Shown in pieces: positions 43,332 through 52,295 of a stretch of DNA of 64,000 nt. Location: assembly GCA_963784415.1 (NCBI GenBank), contig CAWARK010000003.1, positions 62,001 through 126,000 on the forward strand, written 5' to 3'. The notes under the pieces were generated by a model. That model was not told where the DNA came from. It did no database searches and saw nothing but the letters and a program-made list of their open reading frames with translations. Made by a program: the position numbers and the translations under genes. Source of the DNA: UBA7672 sp963784415. Lineage in GTDB: Bacteria > Pseudomonadota > Alphaproteobacteria > Caulobacterales > Hyphomonadaceae. Numbering within the stretch: the stretch's first letter is position 1; each line of letters opens with the position of its first letter.

Positions 43332-45884
43332 TCAGGTGTCGATTTCCACCGCAACAGCAATCTCTGCAAGTTTTGCGTCAACAAGCGCAGCGGCCTCGGT
43401 GTAGAGATCTGCCGGCGAATTTGGCGCACAGATGGAAATCGCGAGACTGTATCGCGCCTTGTCTGCTGAGCGTCGTTGCCCCAGATGCGATTTCCACCAG
43501 CCGCCAACCGGATAAATCGCAATGGCGTCATGCAGGGCGAGATCGATGGCGCGTCCGCGCCAGAGGTCGCAATGCAGTGAACCCGCCTGCTGCGAATTGC
43601 TTCCCAATAGCCAGTAATCCGCGTCGCGCTCCTGCTCGCGGCTGGCTGGCGCCTCTTCGGCGCGATTGATGCGCCGGCGGAAGCGTTTCGTCGACTCGCT
43701 GCCCTTCTTCATCGCAAAGCGAAGGCCAAATGACCTGTAGGTGTCCGGTCGCGTAGCGGCGCGACCATTGAGATTGGGCTCAATGAAGTAGGACAGCACG
43801 ACCTTCATAACGACGATCTCGTTGGAGATCTTTTCAAGAGCAGAGGTCGGCCAGGGCAGATCGTAGAAGTGCATGTCGTTGAAGACGGCGGTTCCATAGT
43901 CTCCCATTATGTACGGCTGCAGCTCGGCCTGTGCGACGAGCGTCATATCGTTCTTCGCGGACAGCATGGCGCGTTCAAGATCAGGAACTCCATAGCCTAC
44001 CGTCCGAACGATCTGGAGCTTCTGCGCCTTCGACCCTGACTTCCAGTGCGCCCCCTTCCCGACTAGCTGCTTGCGTATGGGCGCCGGCCAGTCAGCCGAC
44101 TGAACGGCAAGAGCGCGATAGGTTTCTGGCCAGAGGCCGGGGAGACCGCTTTCGAGCGCACCGAAGAATTGACCGGCACAGCCCGTCGCAGCGCTTGTCG
44201 CCCAGAACGACGTCAGAGGCTCGTTCCGAACATCCTTCCCTGCTGCGACCAGGGACACGCTGGGATGCCATTCGCAATTGTCGCTGCCGTCGACCGCCAT
44301 GTTGCCGGCCTCGAAGAGAAGCTCTGGCTTGATCGGCGTCAGGTCAGGTGGAAGGTTGAAAGACATCGCGCTGAAGGGGCTGCGCTCATTGGCGGCAACG
44401 AGCGGCTTCAAGGGTGGCGCGACCGGAGGAATTTTCTCTTTCGTGGTGTAGCCGCCGATGGTGAGCGCGTTCCAGCTCTGCGCCGGATCCTCAATGTCTT
44501 TCGGCTTGAGCACGTCCAGTCTCGGTCCTTCGAGGACATTGCCGGCGGCCACAAGCATCAGGCGTTTTGGCTTTTCGGTGGCCGGCAAGTCATCACCGTT
44601 CGGATCGCCGGGCATCGATCCCGCGCAGACCTGGTCGAGCGCGCCACTCCAGCTCGAGGGTCGGCCAGCCGGAAAGTCCTCAGTCGAGGTCGCAATCAGA
44701 TAGGTCGGCCGCCGGCGGTGTTCGACTTCAACCAGCGCGATCGCACCCTGCGTCACAAACCCATAGCTGGGCGGTTTCGTCGGAGGGAAGCCCTTGGGCG
44801 GAAGGAACTTCATCGAGATGGCGGTGTGGGTAAGCTGAAATGGAGCTTTCCCGGCGAGATGAGGCTCGAGGTCTCCATAAAGCGACAACCCGACCATGCC
44901 TGTGCCATGCCCGCCATGGGGATGGTGATCATCGGTCAACCAGGCTGCGTCGTAGGTCATGGGCACCGCGAGCGCCTTGGCAAAGAGCGGATGGGCAGCG
45001 GAGACGCCCGTATCGAGCACACAGACCTTGGGCGCGTCTTCATTGGGCGGGAGAATCCGCTCGGCAAATTCGTTGACCCAGTCAGTCGGGCCTACGCCGC
45101 CCTCCGTGCGCTCCAAGAACACACCTGGCTCGCTCTTCGACGGGCGGACCTCGCCGACAACACCGGCGCATCGCGCGACAAAGTCGCGGACCGTTGTGTA
45201 GTCGCCGTGCGCAAACAGGACGGTGGTGTCGGGAAAATGCAGCCGATCGGCGTGGATCGGCACATCCCGCCGCTGAGCCGCAGCGGCCAACTCGGCTGCG
45301 TATTGCTTCCGCGTCCAGATCTCCCACCAAATCTTGCCTTTCGGAGGGTCTGCGATCCCTTCGAACAATGCGTCCACTGCGGCACCGCGTATCACTTCGA
45401 CAACTTCAAACCGCGCCGCGTCGGGCCGTGCGTCGCCCGTCAAAACGGGGCGACCATATCGGTCGAGCTTGTCGTCAAGAAACGCCCGCGCCGCGTCGGG
45501 CACGAAAACGAGAGCCTGCTCGTTGCGATTGTCCGTGCGCAGCGACTTCAGCACGACAATGTCCTGGCCTGGAAACTCCAGACCGCCTGGCAGCTTGGCG
45601 GCGGCCGCCCGCGCGCCCGGCAAGAGCGCGGCGGTCTCGAACTGGACAATTGCTCCCTTCTTTAGACCGCCGATGGCCTCGCGCGTATCAGCTTGTCCAT
45701 CCGGGATGGGCCCAAGGGCAAATGCGAGCTGCGAACGCAGGAGGTCGGCGTGCGCTCTGTAATCGGCGCGCCGCGGCTTGCCCTTCATGTCCTTGTTTGG
45801 AAAGAGATAGTCCGCACGTTCGACGGTCTTGCTTATGTCGATATGCCGCTCGGAGCGCGCCCTGTAATCGTTCAAGTCAGTCAT
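43332..45884 (-). CDS. S8 (subtilisin-like) serine protease, paired with AAA+ ATPase
   Basis: 850 residues, cytoplasmic (no signal peptide). The N-terminal 270 residues have no recognisable domain. The S8 catalytic domain has VCVLDTGVSAAHPLF (Asp ~291), HGGHGTGMVG (His ~326) and, in place of the usual GTSxAxP, WATSAATGCAG (Ser ~564). A C-terminal region of about 220 residues follows. Its gene lies 49 bases after the AAA+ gene on the same strand. Such AAA+/S8 pairs recur in genomic islands and have been proposed as conflict systems. Targets unknown. Confidence 0.8.
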   Translation of the reverse strand: MTDLNDYRARSERHIDISKTVERADYLFPNKDMKGKPRRADYRAHADLLRSQLAFALGPIPDGQADTREAIGGLKKGAIVQFETAALLPGARAAAAKLPGGLEFPGQDIVVLKSLRTDNRNEQALVFVPDAARAFLDDKLDRYGRPVLTGDARPDAARFEVVEVIRGAAVDALFEGIADPPKGKIWWEIWTRKQYAAELAAAAQRRDVPIHADRLHFPDTTVLFAHGDYTTVRDFVARCAGVVGEVRPSKSEPGVFLERTEGGVGPTDWVNEFAERILPPNEDAPKVCVLDTGVSAAHPLFAKALAVPMTYDAAWLTDDHHPHGGHGTGMVGLSLYGDLEPHLAGKAPFQLTHTAISMKFLPPKGFPPTKPPSYGFVTQGAIALVEVEHRRRPTYLIATSTEDFPAGRPSSWSGALDQVCAGSMPGDPNGDDLPATEKPKRLMLVAAGNVLEGPRLDVLKPKDIEDPAQSWNALTIGGYTTKEKIPPVAPPLKPLVAANERSPFSAMSFNLPPDLTPIKPELLFEAGNMAVDGSDNCEWHPSVSLVAAGKDVRNEPLTSFWATSAATGCAGQFFGALESGLPGLWPETYRALAVQSADWPAPIRKQLVGKGAHWKSGSKAQKLQIVRTVGYGVPDLERAMLSAKNDMTLVAQAELQPYIMGDYGTAVFNDMHFYDLPWPTSALEKISNEIVVMKVVLSYFIEPNLNGRAATRPDTYRSFGLRFAMKKGSESTKRFRRRINRAEEAPASREQERDADYWLLGSNSQQAGSLHCDLWRGRAIDLALHDAIAIYPVGGWWKSHLGQRRSADKARYSLAISICAPNSPADLYTEAAALVDAKLAEIAVAVEIDT

Positions 45885-45933
45885 CGTTCCCCCAATGCGG
45901 ATATCGGGAGCATGATTCCTAAAAAGTTTCTAC

Positions 45934-46929
45934 TCAGCGCTTGCCCGTGAAGCGTCTGCGGAAGGCGCGCCTGTCTTCGAGCGCATCCTTCAATGACGCA
46001 ACAGAAATTTTTGTGGCCCCGTCGAGAATCGCAGCCTTCACGACAACATCCGCTGCACGAGTCAGCTCAGCCTGGCTCAAGCCTTCCGTGTGATCAATGA
46101 TGCCAGTCCAGGCGCGCGCGTTCAGCTTGAAGCTTCCTAAGCGCCGCGTGAGTACCGTCTTCGCGGCGTCAGCGTCGGGAAGTTCGTACATCACGACTTC
46201 ATCGAACCGGCGAGCAAGCGCGCCATCAAGCAGTTCAGCGTGATTGCTCGCGGCGATCACAAGGCTATCCGTGGCGTTAGGCTCTTCCATATAAACGAGC
46301 ACTGAGTTCAAGATGCGACGGATCTCGCCAATGTCGTTGGCCGCGCTCCGGCTGCTTCCGATGGCATCGAATTCATCGAGCAGATAAACGCCGCGCACCT
46401 GAACAATCTGATCGAAGAGAAGTCTGAGTTTTGCTGCGGTTTCGCCGAGGAATTTGCTGAACAGGGCGTCGAGATTGACGGTGAACAGCGGGAGATGCAG
46501 CTCTCCGGCAAGCGCCGAGGCCGTCATCGTCTTGCCGGTGCCAGGCAATCCCGCAAGCAGCATATGCGTCGTTGGAATACGTCCGTTGTCGCGCAGCGTC
46601 GCTCGCATCTGCTGTTCGCGAATAACCCGCTTCAGACGTTTGGCGATGCCGTCGGCAAGCACCATGTCGGAGAGCCGCGTCTTCGGATATGCGCTGCCGA
46701 CGAGGTTTGTGAGCTCGCCTTTCGCTCGCGCCAGAGGAATTGGCGTCTGCTGAGCAGCGACAGGGCGATTCCGGCGCTGGTCGCGGGCCTTCTGAACAAG
46801 ATCGCGGAGGCGTTCTGCTTCTTCTGGACGTCCTTCACGGGCCTCGGTCGCCGCGAGCTGTAGAGCAACAGACAGGAAGCGCTCGTCGTCGCCTTCAATA
46901 TGAGAATTCAGCAGTGCGATTAGGTGTTT
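45934..46929 (-). CDS. AAA+ ATPase, partner of the S8 protease
   Basis: 331 residues from ATG 46929, which has GGGGGAGAG upstream. A small N-terminal helical region (about 1-60) precedes a AAA+ domain: LLAGLPGTGKTMTASALAGELHLPL (Walker A), VYLLDEFDAIGSSRS (Walker B), NHAELLDGALARRFDE (sensor-1 and arginine-finger region). The type is close to Spastin/FtsH-like single AAA ATPases. It probably unfolds or switches on the protease encoded next to it. First gene of the pair. Confidence 0.8.
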   Translation of the reverse strand, partial: KHLIALLNSHIEGDDERFLSVALQLAATEAREGRPEEAERLRDLVQKARDQRRNRPVAAQQTPIPLARAKGELTNLVGSAYPKTRLSDMVLADGIAKRLKRVIREQQMRATLRDNGRIPTTHMLLAGLPGTGKTMTASALAGELHLPLFTVNLDALFSKFLGETAAKLRLLFDQIVQVRGVYLLDEFDAIGSSRSAANDIGEIRRILNSVLVYMEEPNATDSLVIAASNHAELLDGALARRFDEVVMYELPDADAAKTVLTRRLGSFKLNARAWTGIIDHTEGLSQAELTRAADVVVKAAILDGATKISVASLKDALEDRRAFRRRFTGKR

Positions 46930-47429
46930 CATCGTCAACTCTCCCCCCGATCGCGGCATGTCGCAGCTTACCCTCTGGTCACTCTCCAACTCTTAATGGC
47001 GTCGAGCCAGTTCCTGCCGCGGCGACTAGCTCTTGCCGATATACTAAATACTAACGCGATGCCTTGGGCGTGGCTCCCGCCCCTGTCAATCACGGTTTCT
47101 CGGACGAAACGGCAGCGGGCCATAACGCGCTATTCACTGGCGATCCCGCCGCGCACCGGCAGAAGAACCGCCTCGATTGACTCTATCAATTAAACAGAAC
47201 CAAACAAGAACAATATTGCGCCCTGTTTGCGTAACGAAGCGCTGTTGCACAAGCATCGGGACGAGGTGAACGGCATTGGCGTAAAGCGCGCCGATGCGTT
47301 TTGCTGCATGTCGGTGTCGAGGCGATAGACCACATCCCGCCCCGCGGAAGCCTTGCTCAAGTCGGCTTGGATTCACTCCTCCTTTCCTCCTAGCTCACAG
47401 CAGAGAGGTTGAAGGACACACGCCCAATT
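46930..47429. other. Gap of 500 bases, low-AT promoter region then remnant
   Basis: The first 100 bases probably hold the promoter of the AAA+/S8 pair. From about 47120 to 47430 the composition changes and is AT-richer, with no gene. It may be degraded sequence at the end of the integrative element, beyond the integrase stop. Confidence 0.35.
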
Positions 47430-48719
47430 CTACAGTTGCGCCTCCTCCCTCGCACGCCTGACCGTGGATCCAGCGCTTGTCGAAGCAGAAAGGCGAGCCG
47501 CGATTTGGCGCCCAATTTCGTCAGCCGCTCGCCTAAGCGGCGTGTCTGCCAGGTGCGCATACCGCTGAGTTGTGGACGCCTGTCGGTGACCGAGGATCCC
47601 GCCGATAAGCGGAAGCCCGATCCCGCCACTCGCACCAACGCTGGCGAACGTGTGCCTCAAGTCGTGAATGCGGACATCGCCGATGCCGGCCGCCTTGCGG
47701 ATCCGACGCCACTCTTTGGAGAGGCCATCGAAGTGCCCGTCCGAGCGCGCCGCCGGAAACACCCACTTTGCATTGTCGTTCGTCCATTCGCGCTCGGCCG
47801 CCAGCAGATCGATGGCAGCCCCAGCCAGAGGAATGATCTTTGCGCCGGTCTTGCTGCTCTCGAGCCGGAGCATCCCGAACTCAAAGTCCACTTCGGGCCA
47901 TTTCAGGGCTTCAATCTCGCCGCGACGCGCACCCGTCAGGATGAGGAGCCGGATGATGGTTGCTGCCTTGCCAGCTGTTGGCGAGGGAGCGGGCGTATCG
48001 AGCGCCTGACCGAGCTGTCTGATCTCAGCGGCGCTTAGATAGCGATGCCGCTTCTGGCTTGGAGCCAGTTTGACCCCCAATGCCGGATTCCGCTCAATCA
48101 GCCTTTGATCCACTGCGAAGGACAGGATTGACGACAGCAGGCGGATCGTACGGGCAGCTGTCCCTGCACCACCCTTGACGTTGACAAGGCCCCGCTTCCT
48201 CCCCTTCCGCTTGGTGCGGGAGTCTCCCTTGGCGATCTGATTGCGAAGGTGCTCGATGTCACTTCTCGTCAGATCGACGACGGCGCGATGTCCAATCAGG
48301 GGTTTCAGGTGATGATTGGCCTGCGCCACCTCGTTGGCGATATTCTGCTGGGAGCGAGGTTCGCCGGTCCGTCGATTGGTCGTGACACCCGTTGTCGACC
48401 AGATGTCGATGAGCTCGGCAACCGTTGCAGCTGTCCGATGGCGAAGGCGCTCCTCCGCTGGATCTTCCCCTAGCCCCGCTTTCCGCAGAACCGCTTTGGC
48501 TTCAATCCGGGCCTCGTCCACGGTCGAGGTTCCGTAGACGCCGACGGTGAGTTTCCTGAGCCTCGCCTTGCGACCGCCGCCAACACGATACTGAACGACG
48601 AATGTCTTCTTGCCAGCGGGCCTGACGCGAAGTCCGAACATCGGAAGCTCGTCGTCCCAATAGATGCGATCCACCGCTTCGGGCATCACCGCATCGACAG
48701 ATCGTTTGGTCAGGCGCAC
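47430..48719 (-). CDS. Tyrosine-recombinase integrase, P4 type (DUF4102 N-terminus)
   Basis: 429 residues. The N-terminal DUF4102 region (MRLTKRSVDAVMPEAVDRIYWDDELPMFGLRVRPAGKKTFVVQYRVGGGRK) is followed by a core-binding domain and the catalytic domain: LTGARRGEIEALKWPEVD (Arg I), HDLRHTFAS (His-x-x-Arg) and HRQASTTQRYAHL (Tyr). P4-type integrases insert islands into tRNA genes. The 5' part and upstream 220 bases are repeated to the right, and a tRNA-Thr-like remnant lies about 990 bases upstream of its start. Confidence 0.92.
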   Translation of the reverse strand: MRLTKRSVDAVMPEAVDRIYWDDELPMFGLRVRPAGKKTFVVQYRVGGGRKARLRKLTVGVYGTSTVDEARIEAKAVLRKAGLGEDPAEERLRHRTAATVAELIDIWSTTGVTTNRRTGEPRSQQNIANEVAQANHHLKPLIGHRAVVDLTRSDIEHLRNQIAKGDSRTKRKGRKRGLVNVKGGAGTAARTIRLLSSILSFAVDQRLIERNPALGVKLAPSQKRHRYLSAAEIRQLGQALDTPAPSPTAGKAATIIRLLILTGARRGEIEALKWPEVDFEFGMLRLESSKTGAKIIPLAGAAIDLLAAEREWTNDNAKWVFPAARSDGHFDGLSKEWRRIRKAAGIGDVRIHDLRHTFASVGASGGIGLPLIGGILGHRQASTTQRYAHLADTPLRRAADEIGRQIAARLSASTSAGSTVRRAREEAQL

Positions 48720-48940
48720 CAGAACCCCCGTTTTTGCTCTATTTTTGAGACTGTAGCGCGAGATTTCTGGGCATCACCTGGGCATCACCGTGCACGGGAA
48801 TCGGGGGTGATTTGAGGAAACAGGAGGAAACATAAATTGCCATCGGACCTTCCTCTCTGATGGATTTGCGGACTGTGAGTAGCGCTGCAAACCCTTGTGG
48901 CATCAGCGAAATTGCCACGCGATGCTACAGCAGGTTATGG
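48228..48940. repeat. Integrase-5' tandem repeat, unit 1
   Basis: About 713 bases covering the first 164 codons of the integrase plus 220 bases upstream, repeated as unit 2 directly adjacent. The two are about 95% identical by eye, with scattered single-base changes rather than one block. Confidence 0.85.
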
Positions 48941-49432
48941 CTTGGCGATCTGATTGCGAAGGTGCTCGATGTCACTCCTCGTCAGATCGACGACGGCGCG
49001 ATGTCCAATCAGGGGTTTCAGGTGATGATTGGCCTGCGCCACCTCGTTAGCGATATTCTGCTGGGAGCGAGGTTCGCCGGTCCGTCGATTGGTCGTGACA
49101 CCCGTTGTCGACCAGATGTCGATGAGCTCGGCAACCGTTGCCGCCGTCCGATGGCGAAGGCGCTCCTCCGCTGGATCTTCCCCTAGCCCCGCTTTCCGCA
49201 GAACCGCTTTGGCTTCCATCCGAGCCTCGTCCACGGTCGAGGTTCCGTAGACGCCGACGGTGAGTTTCCGGAGCCTCGCCTTGCGACCGCCGCCAACACG
49301 GTACTGAACGACGAATGTCTTCTTGCCGGAGGGCCTGACGCGAAGTCCGAACATCGGAAGCTCGTCGTCCCAATAGATGCGATCCACCTCTTCGGGTATC
49401 ACCGCATCGACAGAGCGTTTGGTCAGGCGCAC
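48935..49432 (-). pseudogene. Truncated second integrase copy (N-terminal part)
   Basis: The first 165 residues are nearly identical to the intact integrase (for example DUF4102 region and IEHLRNQIAK), then a stop follows. The catalytic domain is missing. It begins at ATG 49432 in unit 2 of the tandem repeat. Confidence 0.85.
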
Positions 49433-49654
49433 CAGAATCCCCGTTTTTACGCTACTTCTGCGACTGTAGCCCGAAATTTCTGGGCATCACCTGGGCATCA
49501 CCGTGCACGGGAATCGGGGGTGATTTGGGGAAACAGGAGGAAACGTAAATTGCCATCGGACCCTTCTCATCTGATGGATTTGCGTGCTGTGAGTATCGCT
49601 GCAAACCCTTGTGGCATCGGCAGAATTGCCACGCGATGCTACAGGAGGATATGG
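48941..49654. repeat. Integrase-5' tandem repeat, unit 2
   Basis: Begins CTTGGCGATCTGATTGCG as unit 1 does and ends GCTACAGGAGGATATGG against GCTACAGCAGGTTATGG in unit 1. Unit 1 is continuous with the intact integrase. Unit 2 leads on to the tRNA-like remnant. Confidence 0.85.
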
Positions 49655-49851
49655 AAGGTGGCAGGCGCTGATGCATGTCGACTCAGCCGACTGCGAACGC
49701 TCTGTCTGGATTCGTAATGCGGGGGTCAGGTGTTCAAGTCACCTAGGCAGCACCACTTCCCGGACCTTTCGGCGCCCAAAACGCCCTACTTTTCACCCTA
49801 CTTTTCTTCGCGTTCAGGCGGCCGTCGCGCCAGCAGCGCGATACTCTGTCG
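49655..49851. other. Attachment-site region
   Basis: Contains the tRNA-like remnant (49709-49755) and about 95 bases of AT-richer sequence after it, up to the nitrilase-like gene end. The run beyond CCA (ACTTCCCGGACCTTTCGG) is a possible chromosomal flank. The 220 bases before 49655 are the upstream half of repeat unit 2. Confidence 0.4.
49709..49755 (+). tRNA. tRNA-Thr(CGT)-like 3' half, probable att site remnant
   Basis: Reads TTCGTAA as an anticodon loop, AGGTG-TTCAAGT-CACCT as a perfect T arm, and AGGCAGC-A-CCA as the 3' acceptor strand. This is the pattern of alphaproteobacterial tRNA-Thr(CGT), whose 5' strand would be GCTGCCT. No GCTGCCT and no D arm are found upstream: the preceding bases (TCGACTCAGCC...) do not pair. 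So only the 3' half remains, as left by integration into a tRNA gene. The intact tRNA is not in the window. Confidence 0.55.
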
Positions 49852-50757
49852 TCACGACCCAGGCACTACATCTTGCTCGTGCAACGTATGGGGGATGGCC
49901 AATTTAGACCCTGGCGGCAGAGCTTTGAAGTCGCGATCCCTCCCCGCCGGCCACGCGTCGGTTTGAGCAAGCAGAAGATCAGCCACTGGCAGATTGAACG
50001 TTTGGCTGGTCGGTAGATTCATCCCGTAGTGCTTGTAGATGCTCCGCCGCTCTGGCCGCTTATACGGCGAGACGGCCAGCGATCCTCCGTAGAACCCGGA
50101 ATTGCAGATCACGATGTTGCAGAATGCCATCCGAGCAAGAGCCTCGGCGGCGTGCTCGAAGGTCGTATGGTCTTTGTTGTATGCCAAAATAAACAAGTGC
50201 TGCAGCTGAAGTCGATAGGTCGCGACCCGCTCTAAGTCGAGCATGTCAAAACAAACGGCGACCCCAAAACGCCCCGCTGGCCCACCATCGAATACCCAAA
50301 TCTCCGGAATCGACCGAAATGAATACCCGTACTTGGTCAGCAGTTGCCCCTCTTCATACGAACAGTAGGTCTTCCCGACGTATCGAACCAACGAACTAGA
50401 GGAGGACGCTTCGCCCCATCGGTTTGGTACGATCACCATTGCTCGGTTGTGCGCTGCCTTCGGATTTGATCCTGGGACCTCCTCAAAGTCCAACCCCGCA
50501 ATGATGATGCAATTCATCTGTTGGGCAATCCGTCGCAAACGCGGGCGGAAGCCTAGGGGGACAGCAACCTCAGGAATCAGCACGACCTGGGGCTTGGGCG
50601 TTTCCAATGCCAACGACGCGAGATGTTGCTGTAGCTCCGAGACCGCTCTTTCCTCCTCCATTGGAGCTATCGATATCGATCCCGCCCACGCTGCTTCGTT
50701 GTCTAAAGTCGTTTGAACTATTCCAACGCGAAGCCATTGCTGAAACGGAATCGTCAT
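49852..50757 (-). CDS. Nitrilase-superfamily (C-N hydrolase) protein of the RT module
   Basis: 301 residues. Catalytic triad Glu63 (LIPEVAVP), Lys129 (RYVGKTYCS) and Cys169 (GVAVCFDMLD) are all present, so it looks active. It starts with ATGA overlapping the stop of the middle gene, so it belongs to the RT operon. In described defence reverse transcriptases (UG1/DRT1 and related UG5) a nitrilase domain is attached to the RT. Here it is a separate chain. Substrate unknown. Confidence 0.82.
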   Translation of the reverse strand: MTIPFQQWLRVGIVQTTLDNEAAWAGSISIAPMEEERAVSELQQHLASLALETPKPQVVLIPEVAVPLGFRPRLRRIAQQMNCIIIAGLDFEEVPGSNPKAAHNRAMVIVPNRWGEASSSSSLVRYVGKTYCSYEEGQLLTKYGYSFRSIPEIWVFDGGPAGRFGVAVCFDMLDLERVATYRLQLQHLFILAYNKDHTTFEHAAEALARMAFCNIVICNSGFYGGSLAVSPYKRPERRSIYKHYGMNLPTSQTFNLPVADLLLAQTDAWPAGRDRDFKALPPGSKLAIPHTLHEQDVVPGS

Positions 50758-52295
50758 TGGTCGACATCCTGCTCAACGACAGGCTCAGCGGTGCGCTTCA
50801 ACTGTCGAACATTCATTGGGATTAGCTGGCGTGGTGCGTGATTCAGAACGCTGATCTGTCCACGCTCTAGAACGGCCTGCGCCCTCTCAATTGCCTTGAT
50901 CAGGTCTGCCACACCCCGCAGAATTGGAGGGTCCGACCTTGTATCGTTGATGACCTCCACCTTCTTAATGCCGAAAAATGCCCATGGTGTAAGCCGCATC
51001 CTCGCCGTCTCTGAACTCCGCGGCAGCAGAGAAGCCTCCAAAATCGCCAGGGTGTGCGAAGAAACTGGAACCTCCTCCAGCAAGGCTCTCAGGAAGGTCG
51101 CCGTGTCGCGCTCACCGCCCTCGACGTTCCAGTGCGAAGGAAGCGCGAAGTCGCGAGCTATAAGGCCAATGAGAAGAAGCCCACAGCCTCGAAGCCTCGC
51201 TTCCCAAACCGATAGCAAGTCGTTTTGATCGGGACCTAGCCGGGGCTGACGCCGATAGTCTTGTATAGCGACCTTAGTAAGTCTGACTCCATCCTTTGAT
51301 TGTCTCATTGCGTGGCGCCATGATTCCCACGTCCAGCGCGCATTCGTGCCGTCGCCAGGCCGCTTATCAAGCCACGCGGCGGATATCAGCACGTTTCCGG
51401 GATGCAGGTGATCAAGCCGAGTTTCGTCCGTTCCGAACTTCAGTAGTGGAATCAATATCTGCCGAAGAATCTCAAGGTCGGTCCATTCACTGCTGCGCGG
51501 ATCAAATCCGTCGTCGGGTAGGGCCGCTTGCAACCTCACCACCCACTCCAATCCGGTGACGTATGACCCCGACTTTGCTCTCTCGCTGTTATGGCGCTCC
51601 ATCAGACGGCTAAGCTGCTTAGTGGCGAAAGCAGGTCCTGTTCGCTCGCCAGCGTTGGATCCAAGATACTCAAGGAGCCATCCACCGTCATCTAGTGCCA
51701 GGCTGCTCGCGACACGTGCGCGGGCGCCATCGCCAATAATCTCTCTCAAATACCGAGGGCCTTTTCGAAGGCTCTGCCAATCTGAAGAAATGGCGGGATC
51801 GTGAGCCATGGCGGATCTGAACCAAACGTCGCTTGGCCGTACGCCTCTGTGGCGCACCACCGTTTCCAGCCACTGAACCCATACCCCTAGCGAGTATCCA
51901 GTCGCCTCCGACCACTTTTGCGATGGGTCAGTAAGTCGAAGCCCCGAAATGTCGTCTGACAACTTCATCAAACGCGCATGCATTAAGGGCATTCGCCCCC
52001 AGTCTTTAGTCGCCTCGATGGCGTACGCGAGGCCAGCCGATAAACATGAATTGGCATGATAACTCGCAGCACGAGCGCCATCGTCAAAGCCAACGACACG
52101 GACAAGCAACTTTGCGCACGGGGGGGCGCTGAGACCTTTTAAGTATTGCCACGCTGCCCGCCTTTGTCGGCGCAAAATTCCAGGATTGTGAAGGTCACTG
52201 GCAGCCGTTGATGCGTGTTGTCCAATTACTTGGATCGCCAGCGGTCGATGATAGGCGGCCAAAGGCGCGTTCTCACCGCTAGCCGCGTCGTCCAA
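50754..52295 (-). CDS. Middle protein of the RT module, likely split from the RT by a frameshift
   Basis: 513 residues, helical, no known domain (for example SYVTGLEWVVRLQAALPDDGFDPRSSEW, TRLDHLHPGNVLISAAWLD). It overlaps the RT stop by 17 bases and starts with TTG. Deleting one A from the run at about 52307-52310 fuses it in frame to the RT: RT ...GSLAR then ILGWLDDAASGENAPLAAY. Both sequences read naturally through that point. It is therefore probably the C-terminal half of one RT polypeptide of about 1050 residues, equivalent to the linker between RT and nitrilase in DRT1-type proteins. Confidence 0.65.
   Translation of the reverse strand: MDDAASGENAPLAAYHRPLAIQVIGQHASTAASDLHNPGILRRQRRAAWQYLKGLSAPPCAKLLVRVVGFDDGARAASYHANSCLSAGLAYAIEATKDWGRMPLMHARLMKLSDDISGLRLTDPSQKWSEATGYSLGVWVQWLETVVRHRGVRPSDVWFRSAMAHDPAISSDWQSLRKGPRYLREIIGDGARARVASSLALDDGGWLLEYLGSNAGERTGPAFATKQLSRLMERHNSERAKSGSYVTGLEWVVRLQAALPDDGFDPRSSEWTDLEILRQILIPLLKFGTDETRLDHLHPGNVLISAAWLDKRPGDGTNARWTWESWRHAMRQSKDGVRLTKVAIQDYRRQPRLGPDQNDLLSVWEARLRGCGLLLIGLIARDFALPSHWNVEGGERDTATFLRALLEEVPVSSHTLAILEASLLPRSSETARMRLTPWAFFGIKKVEVINDTRSDPPILRGVADLIKAIERAQAVLERGQISVLNHAPRQLIPMNVRQLKRTAEPVVEQDVDQ

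Noticed and set aside
44169..45665. A 498-codon plus-strand frame antisense to the S8 protease
   Set aside because: Shadow of the minus-strand gene with Asp/His/Ser motifs; no recognisable protein on the plus strand.
49679..49755. A complete tRNA-Thr gene of 77 bases
   Set aside because: The 5' bases TCGACTC do not pair with AGGCAGC and no D arm is present; only the 3' half fits.
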